Translations under genes and position numbers: made by a program
Shown here: positions 31,179 through 38,795 of the stretch, one piece after another
How positions within the stretch are numbered: the stretch's first letter is position 1
How the letters are laid out: each line of letters begins with the position of its first letter
Notes under the pieces: generated by a model
What the model was told of the DNA's origin: nothing
Databases searched by the model: none
The model's input: the letters and a program-made list of their open reading frames with translations, nothing else
DNA from: JBCCGG01 sp039029395
GTDB taxonomy: Bacteria > Pseudomonadota > Alphaproteobacteria > Kiloniellales > JAKSDN01
Assembly: GCA_039029395.1 (NCBI GenBank)
Contig: JBCCGG010000054.1
Coordinates: 1 to 38,795 of the forward strand
DNA: 38,795 bases
Direction: 5' to 3'

Positions 31179-34100
31179 TCAAGCATGGCGTGCCCGACGC
31201 CAAGCCCTGAGTCGAGCCAGGGCCGACCAAACCACCAGCAGCGCCGCGATGATCAGAGAGAGCGCTGCCGCCAAGAGCGGATCCGTGCCGAGCACGCCGA
31301 GCACGCCGATCAGGATCGAGACGCCCAAGACAACAGACAACACCGCGAGACTCCGGGGCACGCGAACCCGTCGGCTCACCAGCGCGGCCAGGCCGAGCCA
31401 CAGCAAGACCGTGCCCAGCACGCTTGCCGCGAGACCCAGGCTGTTGGTCTCGGCCGAAAGGTAGCGGATCGAGAACTCGGCGGCCTCGGGCGACTGATTG
31501 GCATAGAGCTTTTCGAAGGCAAAGCGGATGCCTTGGCTCGGCACCGAGATCCGCAAGGGCTGGCCCATCTGGGCGTGATAGCCGTCGGCCACCTTGGCGA
31601 TCGCCTCGCGCGGATTTACCCAGGCGCCGCGCAGGACCGGATCCATGGTGGTGTCGAGCGAGTGATAGCGCGGGCCGGCGGGCAGGTAGACCTCCCAGCG
31701 GCTTTCGGTCACCACCATGTCGGGCCGGGGCAAACGACTCGACAGGCTGCCGATGCCGTTGACGCTCTGAATCGGTGTGGCATAGACGATCTCGACCGGA
31801 AAGCCCTCGGCCGCGGTGATCATCTTGATCAGCACCTCTTCGCCCTCGGCGGCATGGGCCGGCTTCTCGGGCTTGCCGTCGACGAAGGCCGACCAGACCT
31901 CCGAACCGGGCGGCAGGGCCAGGCGCAGGAACTGGCGCCGGCTGTTGCGAACCTGAAGCCGGGCGGTGGTCACCGCGAGACCGTCGCGGGTCACCAGGGA
32001 GCGGTAGTCGGCCCGCTCGATTGCCGCGACCTGGACTTCGATCTCCTGGTGGCGAGTGATGGTGAGCGCGAGACGGATCGGCGGCCGGGCGTTGGCGTAG
32101 CGGTAGGCCAGCAGAATCGGATTGGTGGTCTTCAAGACCAGCTGTTGGGGCAGATCCTTGATCTCCAGACTGGAGAGACCCTCGACTGTTGTCGCGCGGA
32201 CTTCGACCGCGGTCAGCGCCTCGACCGCGATGCGGCCGTGCTCGACCTCGGCGGCCGGCACGGAGACAGTCGGCACCGGGGTCTCGGCGGCCTCCTGTAC
32301 CATGATCCGCTCATAAGCAATATCCAGGCGGAAGCGGCCTTCCATCTCCCGGGTGAACTCCAGAGCAACCACTTGACCGTTCTCGCCGTCCCTCACCTCA
32401 TGGGTGCGCAGGGACGGCCCGGCGACGCTCAAGATGTTGACATCGGCCGGCGCCCTCAGCGCAAGATCCAAAAGCGTGCCCGACTTGACGTCGATCTCGA
32501 CGCTCGCCACGCCCTTCATGATGACGTCGCCCAAGGAGACCAGGGTGTCGATCTGGGCATCGAAGCGGCCCTGCTTGCGTTCCGGCGCGACCGCGGCAAC
32601 AACTAGGGTGGGATCTGGCTCGATGTACTTAAAGGTGTGGGCGACCGTGCGTGCGATGCGCTCGCGAATGAAGGCCGGCAGCTGGTTCTCGCCAACCTCG
32701 CTAAGCGCCTCGGCCTGCTCGGGTACCAATGTCAGATCGGCGCCCGACAGCAGCGCGACCATGCCCCGCTGGCGATGAACGTCCCGCGCGATGAGCAGGG
32801 GAACGAGAATCGTCTGACCCTCCGACGCACCGACGCCGAGCAGCTTTTCGTAAGAAATATCTAGCAAAAACTCACCGGCGATCGGCCGGTCGAGAAACAG
32901 CGTGATGGTTTTGCGGCCGGCCTCGTCGGACTCCCCGACGACCCAATCGGTCAGGCCGCCAGTCGGTGCCGTGATGCGGTTCACCTGAGCATCGGCCGGG
33001 ATCTCCAAAGCGAGTTGCTGGGCCTCGCCCCGAGTGATCTCGTAGACCACGACGCCCTGGACGTGCATCACCCCTTCCTCGGCCAAAATCGTATGGTACA
33101 GGCTGGCGTTGGCGGAGAGCTGGGCGCGTAGGTCCTCGGGGATCGCCTCGCTCCAAGTAAAGCGCACCCACTCGCTCAAGGGCAGGAAGCCGGTCGCGAG
33201 GGTGGTCTCCTCGCGCCTTTCCGTCACCACGTCGGCAAGTGGGCTGACCGTGACCTCTTTGTGGCCGGGCAGGCTCAGCTCGAAGCGCGAGACGGGCACG
33301 CGAGGAATCCTGAAGGCTACGTGGGGTGGACCGCCGGCGACGGCCACCGGGACTTCGAAGGCGACCTCGACCACATGGGCGCCGCGGCCTTGGATCGGGG
33401 TCGCGAAGGCACCCTCTTGCTCGAGCACCGTGGCCGCCTCGCCATCAACCTTTATGTCGCTCAGGGTGACGCCGCCCGGCAGGACCGGCAGGGTGACCAG
33501 ACCGCCGGCGAAGACCTCGACCTCGAAGCGGCCACGCCAGGCGATCGCCGCGTCGCGCAGCTCGCCACTGTAGCTGGCCCGGCTGACCGCGTAGGGCCGC
33601 GCGACCCCGGACCGCCAGGAGACAACGACCAAAGAGGTCGCGGGGAGCGAGGCGGTCACCAGAGTGCCGCCGTTCTCCTCGGTGGTCGCGAGATCGGCCG
33701 AGGGCACGACCGAAAGATCGACGCCGGCTTCCGGAAAGCGCAGGGTAAAGTCGCTGGCCGCCGCCCTGGGCAACGGCAGGGGCAGCACCTGGCCCGAAGG
33801 ATAACGCTCTGCATCGACGCTGTAGATTAATCGGAGCGCGGCGGTGCCCGCCCGGTCGGTGGCCCAGGAAAGACCGTCGGGCCCCACGATGAGCTGCACC
33901 TCCTGGCCGTCGACGGTCGCTTCGCGCAAGGCGGCGCCCGACGGCAACAGGGGCACCAGAGTCCACTGGTCCTCGAAGATCTCGGCGCTGAGCGCGATCT
34001 CCACCTCGGCGCTCTTGCGGCCGTCCTGGTCGCGCACCAGGACCGAAACGTCCGCCCGGCCCAGGGCATAGTCGGCCGGCGCGCCGCGCGGCTTTGCGGC

Positions 34101-34232
34101 GATCTGGTTCAGCAGCTTCTCGTATTCCGCAAGCGGCAGCCGCACGTCGCCGCTCGGCGGCAGCGGCTGACGCTCGCTGGCGATGGCCGGCAAGGCGGTG
34201 AAAAGCGCGAGCAGAACGATCAGGATCCTCAT
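31179..34232 (-). CDS. Large exported membrane-anchored protein, 1017 aa (uncharacterised)
   Basis: I do not recognise a named family. The protein begins with a Sec signal peptide (MRILIVLLALFTALPAIASE), continues as about 900 mostly beta-rich residues with repeated short motifs such as LRLIYSVDAERYPSG, LLDISYEKLLGV and LDIAYERIMVQE (three related D/I-Y-E/S repeats), and ends in three membrane helices (LGLAASVLGTVLLWLGLAALV, LAVLSVVLGVSILIGVLGV, LAAALSLIIAALLVVW) and a basic tail. The ATG at 34232 has GGAG nine bases upstream. It follows the vWA-like gene by 42 bp on the same strand, so the two form one unit. Likely a periplasmic domain on a membrane anchor. Confidence 0.8.
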   Translation of the reverse strand: MRILIVLLALFTALPAIASERQPLPPSGDVRLPLAEYEKLLNQIAAKPRGAPADYALGRADVSVLVRDQDGRKSAEVEIALSAEIFEDQWTLVPLLPSGAALREATVDGQEVQLIVGPDGLSWATDRAGTAALRLIYSVDAERYPSGQVLPLPLPRAAASDFTLRFPEAGVDLSVVPSADLATTEENGGTLVTASLPATSLVVVSWRSGVARPYAVSRASYSGELRDAAIAWRGRFEVEVFAGGLVTLPVLPGGVTLSDIKVDGEAATVLEQEGAFATPIQGRGAHVVEVAFEVPVAVAGGPPHVAFRIPRVPVSRFELSLPGHKEVTVSPLADVVTERREETTLATGFLPLSEWVRFTWSEAIPEDLRAQLSANASLYHTILAEEGVMHVQGVVVYEITRGEAQQLALEIPADAQVNRITAPTGGLTDWVVGESDEAGRKTITLFLDRPIAGEFLLDISYEKLLGVGASEGQTILVPLLIARDVHRQRGMVALLSGADLTLVPEQAEALSEVGENQLPAFIRERIARTVAHTFKYIEPDPTLVVAAVAPERKQGRFDAQIDTLVSLGDVIMKGVASVEIDVKSGTLLDLALRAPADVNILSVAGPSLRTHEVRDGENGQVVALEFTREMEGRFRLDIAYERIMVQEAAETPVPTVSVPAAEVEHGRIAVEALTAVEVRATTVEGLSSLEIKDLPQQLVLKTTNPILLAYRYANARPPIRLALTITRHQEIEVQVAAIERADYRSLVTRDGLAVTTARLQVRNSRRQFLRLALPPGSEVWSAFVDGKPEKPAHAAEGEEVLIKMITAAEGFPVEIVYATPIQSVNGIGSLSSRLPRPDMVVTESRWEVYLPAGPRYHSLDTTMDPVLRGAWVNPREAIAKVADGYHAQMGQPLRISVPSQGIRFAFEKLYANQSPEAAEFSIRYLSAETNSLGLAASVLGTVLLWLGLAALVSRRVRVPRSLAVLSVVLGVSILIGVLGVLGTDPLLAAALSLIIAALLVVWSALARLRAWRRARHA

Positions 34233-34274
34233 GATCCAGTTCTCCAATCAGACTGTGGTTGCAATGGCGCCGAG

Positions 34275-36335
34275 CTAGCGGGCCGGCGGCTGTACTTTGC
34301 GAAAGGCGGCGACCTGCAAAGAGTCCGCCAAGTTTCGGCGCTGCGCCGCATCGCCCGCGATCGGCGAGGCAAGCAGCGCCAGGTAGTCGTTCAACAGAGT
34401 TTCGTCGGCGGCCAGCTCCGGATCGCTGCGCCAGGCCGGGACTGCTTCGCGCAGGCCGCGCAGCAGATCGCGCAGGGCGGTCAGGCGCTGGATCGCCTGG
34501 GGCACATCACCGACCGCAAGGGCCCGGCCGGCGGAACGGGCCTGCTCGGCGAAGGCGTGGGCGGCGAGGTTCTTGGTGACGTTCAGCTCCAAGTGACCGG
34601 GCGCGCGGGCGCCCTCGCCCAAGCTCAGGCTGGCCTGGGTGATGCCGTTGGCCAGGTTGACCACGTCCTTGTAGCGCAGGGTGACATCGGCGATCGGTCC
34701 GGGCCGATCGGCCAAGAGGTCGAGCAGGATCACATGGCTGTCACCGGCGAAGAAGTTCGGGATGACGATCTGGATCCCGGCCTCGTCCTCGCCCCGATCG
34801 GCATCGATGCCAAGGGTGCGGGCCAAGCGCTGGTCGATCGCCTGCTCGGCCTCGCGCACCCGCTCGGCCTGGGGCTCGCCCAAGCGCTCGGTGCCGATGA
34901 CGTCGATCAACTTGACCCCGGGCGCGAGGCGGATGCGCAGGCGCAGAGCCCGGGCGACGGCGCGGCTGGCGGCATGGAGCTCCCGGTCGACCAGGCCCTC
35001 GGCCGCTTGGGCGGTGTCGAGCACTCGGCGGTGGCCTTGCCCGGCAGCGACCAGCCGGTCGACGTGGGAGAGATCGTCGCGCGCCGCCAAGCTGACCACG
35101 CTGGTCGCCAGTCCGCCGACCGCGTTGCGGTGGGTCATGGTCTCGATGGTTTCGATGTCGCCTGCCAGATCGCTTCCGGTGACCAGCAGCAGCAGGCTCG
35201 AGCCGAGCACGCCGTTGGGGTCATCGCCGGCCAGTAAGCTTTCCGCGGCCAGCTCCATGGCGACCGGCAGGGCGAGCGCCTCGCCCGCCACGTCGCCGGA
35301 CAACATCCGCTCAAGCGCAACGCTGAGGGGGCCGTGACGGAAATCTTCCGGACGCACTAGGAGCCCGCCACCCGGCCCGGCGACGGTCAGGGAGAAACGG
35401 TCGCCGGGCTGGCGGGCGCGCTGCAGGGCGTCGATCAGGGCCCGCACCCGGGTCGCGGACTCCAGGTCGAGCAGCTCGCGCTGGTCGATCACCAGGCCGA
35501 TGTTCATGTCCGGGCGGTGACCGCCCTGGCGTTCGGCGCCCTTGAGGCCGACCTGCAGGCGCAGACGGGTCGGGCCCTCGATGGCGGCCGCATCGCTGGT
35601 CAGATAAAGCGCCATGGCCGCCTCTTGGGGCCCGTCAAAGGGCTGGACGATCGGCGCGATGTCCTGCTCAAGACCGAGTTCCTGGCCAAGCGCGCCCCGG
35701 TCCCAGGCCGCCAAGCGGGCCTCGAGCAGACGCATAACCGGGTCGCCCGGGATGTAGCTGTTGGCCCAATAGCCGACCGGCTCCTGAAAGCTCAGGCCGT
35801 CCACGTCCCGGTTCCGCTCGAGGAAATCGTCCGCCAGGGAAGGCCCGGCGTAGGAACCCTTAGGTTCGGCGTGATCCAGGAGGGCGCTTGCCTCGCCCAG
35901 CTCGCTGTTCACCAGCGGCGCAGTCGGTAGGGCGGCGTCGGCTTCCTCGTCACGGGACTTGGCGCGCGGGGATTTTTCGTCAGTAAGGGTCTCCTTGGGC
36001 CTAACCGGCTCGGCTGCGAGATTCTCCAGCTGCGTCTCTAGCCCGCGCAGGGTGCCGCCAAACAGGCTTTGGCGTTCTCCGCTCCCAAGCGACTTCTGAA
36101 GGGGCGCGTCGTCGAGCCGGCGGTCGGCCTTGCCCTTGGCGCCAGCCGCCTGCGCGCCGGTGCGCGCTTCCAGCTGAGCGATGACGTCGAGCTCCCGGGC
36201 GCCCTGCTCGTTGGCCTCGCTCCGGTAGAGGCTTTCCTCGGCCTTCTTCTGAGCCAACTGGCTCACTTCGAAGCCCGCGGCGCGCTCCTCCGCTGGTGCC
36301 GGCAGCGGCTCATTCCGCTGACTCTGGAGCTGTAG
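34275..36335 (-). CDS. vWA-domain protein lacking the metal site, 5'-truncated
   Basis: The gene reads about 686 residues and is open to the junction, where it is cut; its real start is missing. Internal starts (GTG at 36266) exist, but the frame runs on upstream through protein-like sequence (NEPLPAPAEERAAGFEVSQ). The layout resembles YfbK-type proteins: a charged helical N-terminal part, GYWANSYIPGDPVMRLLEARL, then a vWA core at about MNIGLVIDQRELLDLESATRVRALIDAL and a C-terminal part (VTLRYKDVVNLANG). A vWA metal site needs DxSxS; here it reads DQREL, so it is probably lost. It precedes the 1017-residue exported protein gene by 42 bp. Confidence 0.78.
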   Translation of the reverse strand, partial: LQLQSQRNEPLPAPAEERAAGFEVSQLAQKKAEESLYRSEANEQGARELDVIAQLEARTGAQAAGAKGKADRRLDDAPLQKSLGSGERQSLFGGTLRGLETQLENLAAEPVRPKETLTDEKSPRAKSRDEEADAALPTAPLVNSELGEASALLDHAEPKGSYAGPSLADDFLERNRDVDGLSFQEPVGYWANSYIPGDPVMRLLEARLAAWDRGALGQELGLEQDIAPIVQPFDGPQEAAMALYLTSDAAAIEGPTRLRLQVGLKGAERQGGHRPDMNIGLVIDQRELLDLESATRVRALIDALQRARQPGDRFSLTVAGPGGGLLVRPEDFRHGPLSVALERMLSGDVAGEALALPVAMELAAESLLAGDDPNGVLGSSLLLLVTGSDLAGDIETIETMTHRNAVGGLATSVVSLAARDDLSHVDRLVAAGQGHRRVLDTAQAAEGLVDRELHAASRAVARALRLRIRLAPGVKLIDVIGTERLGEPQAERVREAEQAIDQRLARTLGIDADRGEDEAGIQIVIPNFFAGDSHVILLDLLADRPGPIADVTLRYKDVVNLANGITQASLSLGEGARAPGHLELNVTKNLAAHAFAEQARSAGRALAVGDVPQAIQRLTALRDLLRGLREAVPAWRSDPELAADETLLNDYLALLASPIAGDAAQRRNLADSLQVAAFRKVQPPAR

Positions 36336-36348
36336 GGGTGGGAATATA
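36328..36348. other. Junction between bacterial and eukaryotic DNA
   Basis: Left of about 36,335 the minus strand encodes the vWA-like protein in GC-rich sequence. Right of about 36,340 the plus strand encodes transposase-like residues (NIADQLSEAFTEERSVNRQNL) in AT-rich sequence. Both reading frames run right to the join and neither has a natural end there. No terminal inverted repeat or target duplication is visible, which argues for an assembly chimera rather than a transposition event. Confidence 0.8.
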
Positions 36349-38249
36349 GCAGATCAGCTATCCGAAGCATTTACTGAAGAACGGTCAGTGAATCGACAAA
36401 ATCTCTTTATGATTCTCTCAAACATTTGTTTCTTAGCTAGGCAAGCCCTACCTTTAAGAGGTCGTGATAGTGGAGAGGATTCAAATTTTACGCAGCTATA
36501 TATTTTACAAGAAAGCGAAGATGAAGGACTTAGAGCATGGAGGACAGAGAAAAAGACAGATAAGTATGTTCACAGTACCATACAAAATGAAATGATGCAG
36601 GTAATGGCACTTAAGATTCTCAGAGAAATAGCCGCAAACCTCCAGGATGCCGATTTCTTTTCAATGATGGGGGACGAGGCTACAGACACTAAGAACGTTA
36701 GCGAATTGGTTATCTGTCTTCGATGGGTGGATGAAAATCTTGACGCCCATGATGAATTCATTGGCTTAAAAAACATTGATGTTACAGATGCTGAATCGAT
36801 TGTTAGCGAGCTCAAAGACGTCCTCCTTCGTATGAATTTACAGCTTTCAAAGTGCCGTGGTCAGTGTTATGACGGATGTTCCACCATGTCCGGATCCAAG
36901 AGCGTGAAGAGAAACGTGCTCTGTACACGCACTGCTATCCTCACTCAATCAACCTTGCTGTTGGAGATACAATGAAGTTTTGTCCCGTTTGAAAGGAGAC
37001 CGTAGATAACACATTTGAATTAACGAAACTTGTGAAGAAGTCTCCAAAGCGCGAAGCAAAGCTAAAGAGCATTCAGGGGTCAAGCGAAAGACCAGCGGTT
37101 GAGGATGATAACATCAGTGAGTTTGATGAGATACTCAAAAACCCAACTATAAAACTATTTTGCCATACAAGATGGACAGTTCGTGCGGAATGTCTGAAAA
37201 GTGTGATTGAAAACTTTGATGAGTTGCAGGAGCTTTGGGACTGGTCACTTAAAAACTGTTCTAATTCGGATATGAAAGCGAGGATCAGAGGAATAAAAGT
37301 GTATTCGAAAAAGTTTGCTTATTGTTTCGGAATACACTTAGCACACTTGATCCTTTCCCATACCGACAACCTCAACCAAACCTTGCAAGGTACGCAAATG
37401 ACAGCAAACGACGCACACGCAAACGCTAAGAAATGCATTGAAACTTTGGAGCGTATACGAGACGACAAAAATGTTAAGGACTTTGATCTTTTTTGGGAAA
37501 AAGTCACAAAATTTGCAACCAAACATAAAATTGATGCACCTGTGCTTCCTCGAAAAAGAAATCCCCCTCTTAAAGCTATGTGGGGTAAGGCACCAGCAGA
37601 GCACCCTAAATCGCCTGAGGATGACTACCGTCAGAAATACAATGATGTCATCGATAACATCAAGAGTTGTCTTCAAGATCGTTTCGACCAGCCCGATTTC
37701 GAGATGTACGCTTGCCTGGAGCAACTTCTTTTAAATGCAATTAATGAAAAGCCGTTCCAAGAAGAATTTGATAAAGTCACCCAATTTTACAAGGGCGATT
37801 TTGACAACGAGATTTTGAAAGTTCAATTACGAACTCTTCCTGTCGTTTTGGAAGCCACTGAAACCATTGCCAACTTCTATGATATACGGAAAGAAATGAA
37901 AAAACTAAAGTACTCTCGAAAAGCCCTGATCAGCGAAGTCGTTAAGCTAGTCAAGCTGATAATTGTCATGCCGGCAACAAATGCCGTGAGTGAGAGGTCA
38001 TTTAGCGCAATGCGACGCCTATTTACTTACCTCAGATCGAATATGGGGATGAGCAGACTGAACAACACTATGGTCCTACCCGTTCACAAAGAGCGACTCG
38101 ATAAACTATCTCTGATTGACGTTGCAAATGATTTTGTTAGTGGCATCGATCATAGAGAAACTGTATTTGGAAAATTTGAGACTACGGATCTACGAAGTAA
38201 TACTCGAAAGCGAGCAGTCAAGAGTGTGGGCACTCAGGTGAATTTGTAA
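36340..38249 (+). pseudogene. Eukaryotic hAT-family transposase remnant (DUF4371/ZMYM1-like)
   Basis: The sequence encodes an animal-type hAT transposase, broken in two frames. The first part (to about 36900) has LARQALPLRG, DSNFTQLY, KKTDKYVHSTIQNEMMQVMALKILR, MGDEATDTKNVSELVICLRWVDENL and CRGQCYDGCSTMSG, the DUF4371 RNase-H-like core with its conserved DE. A frameshift near 36893-36915 moves coding to the third frame (RALYTHCYPHSINLAVGDTMK), followed by an in-frame TGA at 36990. The rest continues through TRWTVRAECLKSV to the C-terminal hAT dimerisation motif (PATNAVSERSFSAMRRLFTYLRS, region at 37972-38040). The 5' end is missing at the junction. Relatives are typical of sponge, cnidarian and other invertebrate genomes. 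Confidence 0.85.
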
Positions 38250-38795
38250 TGTCATAATATTTATTATACATACAATGCTTGTGTTTTGATGGAAGAATAT
38301 TCTTTATATGCAAATCAATTTGCTTCCTATTCCTTTGGTGTCCGTATTCAAAAAATTAATATTTTAATTACAGGGACTGTGGCAGCGGGGGGACAGTATC
38401 AGCTTTGATACCCTTGAAAAAGGCCTGTTTTAGGCAATCCAGAAGGGTTAAAATCCAAAAATTTTCTCCCGTCGGCGCCAACCATGGTGGCGCCTCCTTA
38501 GTCACTAAACCGAAGCCCTCCCTTATCACGCAAAAGTTTCCCACCGTACCACCTCTTAGGAGCGTGCGGCGTCTCTGTATACGCCCAAAATGTTTGTGCT
38601 AAAGGCATAAAACATGACAAAAGAGTGCATTTTCCCGGCTTTTAGGACTTACTTTTTGAAACATTTTCTGGCCCCTTAGGCCCAATGGTGGTGGGCCTTC
38701 GGGTAAAAATAGGTGCTGGGTATGTGCGAGGCCTAAGGGTCGGTTTTTTCATCTTCCAGAGTCTCTCTAAAGGTTGTAAAAACAACCTTAGTTTC
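38250..38795. other. Non-coding eukaryotic flank, 546 bp
   Basis: No gene is supported here; the longest frames are short and have no protein-like composition. AT-rich tracts follow the transposase stop. A near-palindrome GGCGCC...GGCGCC occurs at 38474-38494, and a ten-base inverted repeat CCCTTAGGCC/GGCCTAAGGG lies near 38674 and 38731. A G-rich tract (GCGGGGGGAC) at about 38386 could be near a transposon end, but the 5' end is absent so no terminal inverted repeat can be matched. Confidence 0.5.

Noticed and set aside
31146..32606. 486-residue plus-strand open frame
   Set aside because: Shadow of the 1017-residue exported protein; repetitive charged composition and no family match, while the minus-strand frame has a signal peptide and membrane helices.
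38474..38494. GGCGCC near-palindrome as a regulatory site or transposon end
   Set aside because: It lies in non-coding eukaryotic sequence with no matching partner at the missing 5' end, so it cannot be interpreted.
1..38795. tRNA, rRNA or CRISPR arrays
   Set aside because: I looked for cloverleaf ends, rRNA-like blocks and regularly spaced repeats and saw none.

Overview
Positions 1 to about 36,335 are GC-rich, gene-dense alphaproteobacterial DNA. By gene content (a Ugp system, a Roseobacter-like fused ATP sulfurylase/APS kinase, a carnitine cluster, a TauE/SafE exporter) it looks like a Rhodospirillales or Kiloniellales relative, possibly animal-associated; this placement is inference. From about 36,336 to the end the DNA is AT-rich and encodes a decayed eukaryotic hAT-family transposase. 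Both the bacterial gene and the transposase are cut mid-gene at the same point, so the join is most simply a metagenome assembly chimera between symbiont and host DNA, although a real junction cannot be excluded by eye.

Layout. 1-152: end of a small membrane protein. 181-5479 (minus): glycerol-3-phosphate/glycerophosphodiester uptake operon ugpQ-ugpB-ugpA-ugpE-ugpC. 5559-5984: unrecognised small protein. 5981-8519 (minus): divergent ATP sulfurylase/APS kinase fusion followed by a methyltransferase. 8639-10977 (minus): Baeyer-Villiger-type monooxygenase and a short-chain dehydrogenase, ending in an intrinsic terminator. 11180-15336 (plus): tight operon of YiaW, YiaV, a TauD-like dioxygenase, a YciI-like protein and a dimethylformamidase-like protein. 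15462-19229: cupin, Rieske oxygenase, RidA and aldehyde dehydrogenase, with a perfect 25-bp inverted repeat in the ridA/aldehyde dehydrogenase gap. 19465-20971: BetI-like regulator with a BetI-like operator, and a 2-oxoglutarate oxygenase. 21185-22543: membrane adenylate cyclase. 22606-24098: TetR regulator divergent from a short-chain dehydrogenase across a large nested palindrome. 24169-30363: carnitine/gamma-butyrobetaine locus. 30328-31047: TauE/SafE permease. 31179-36335: two-gene envelope module (large exported protein plus a vWA-like protein lacking the metal site). 36340-38795: eukaryotic hAT remnant and its flank.

How the genes work together. Much of the window fits scavenging of host- or membrane-derived phosphodiesters and quaternary amines. 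UgpQ plus UgpBAEC would release and import glycerol-3-phosphate. The locus at 24-30 kb has an AraC/GlxA-type regulator, a CaiD-like hydratase with a carnitine-dehydrogenase-like 3-hydroxyacyl dehydrogenase on the minus strand, and an acyl-CoA dehydrogenase with an ADP-forming acyl-CoA ligase on the plus strand. Together these could activate, desaturate, hydrate and oxidise gamma-butyrobetaine as CoA thioesters. The divergent promoter region between the two operons holds four half-sites (TTCGACA and its complement) in exact mirror symmetry, each pair 20 bp apart. A related pair with the same spacing precedes the regulator gene itself. This candidate regulon is the strongest non-coding signal in the window. 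The Rieske oxygenase with a Glu at the bridging position and the BetI-like regulator fit the same quaternary-amine theme.
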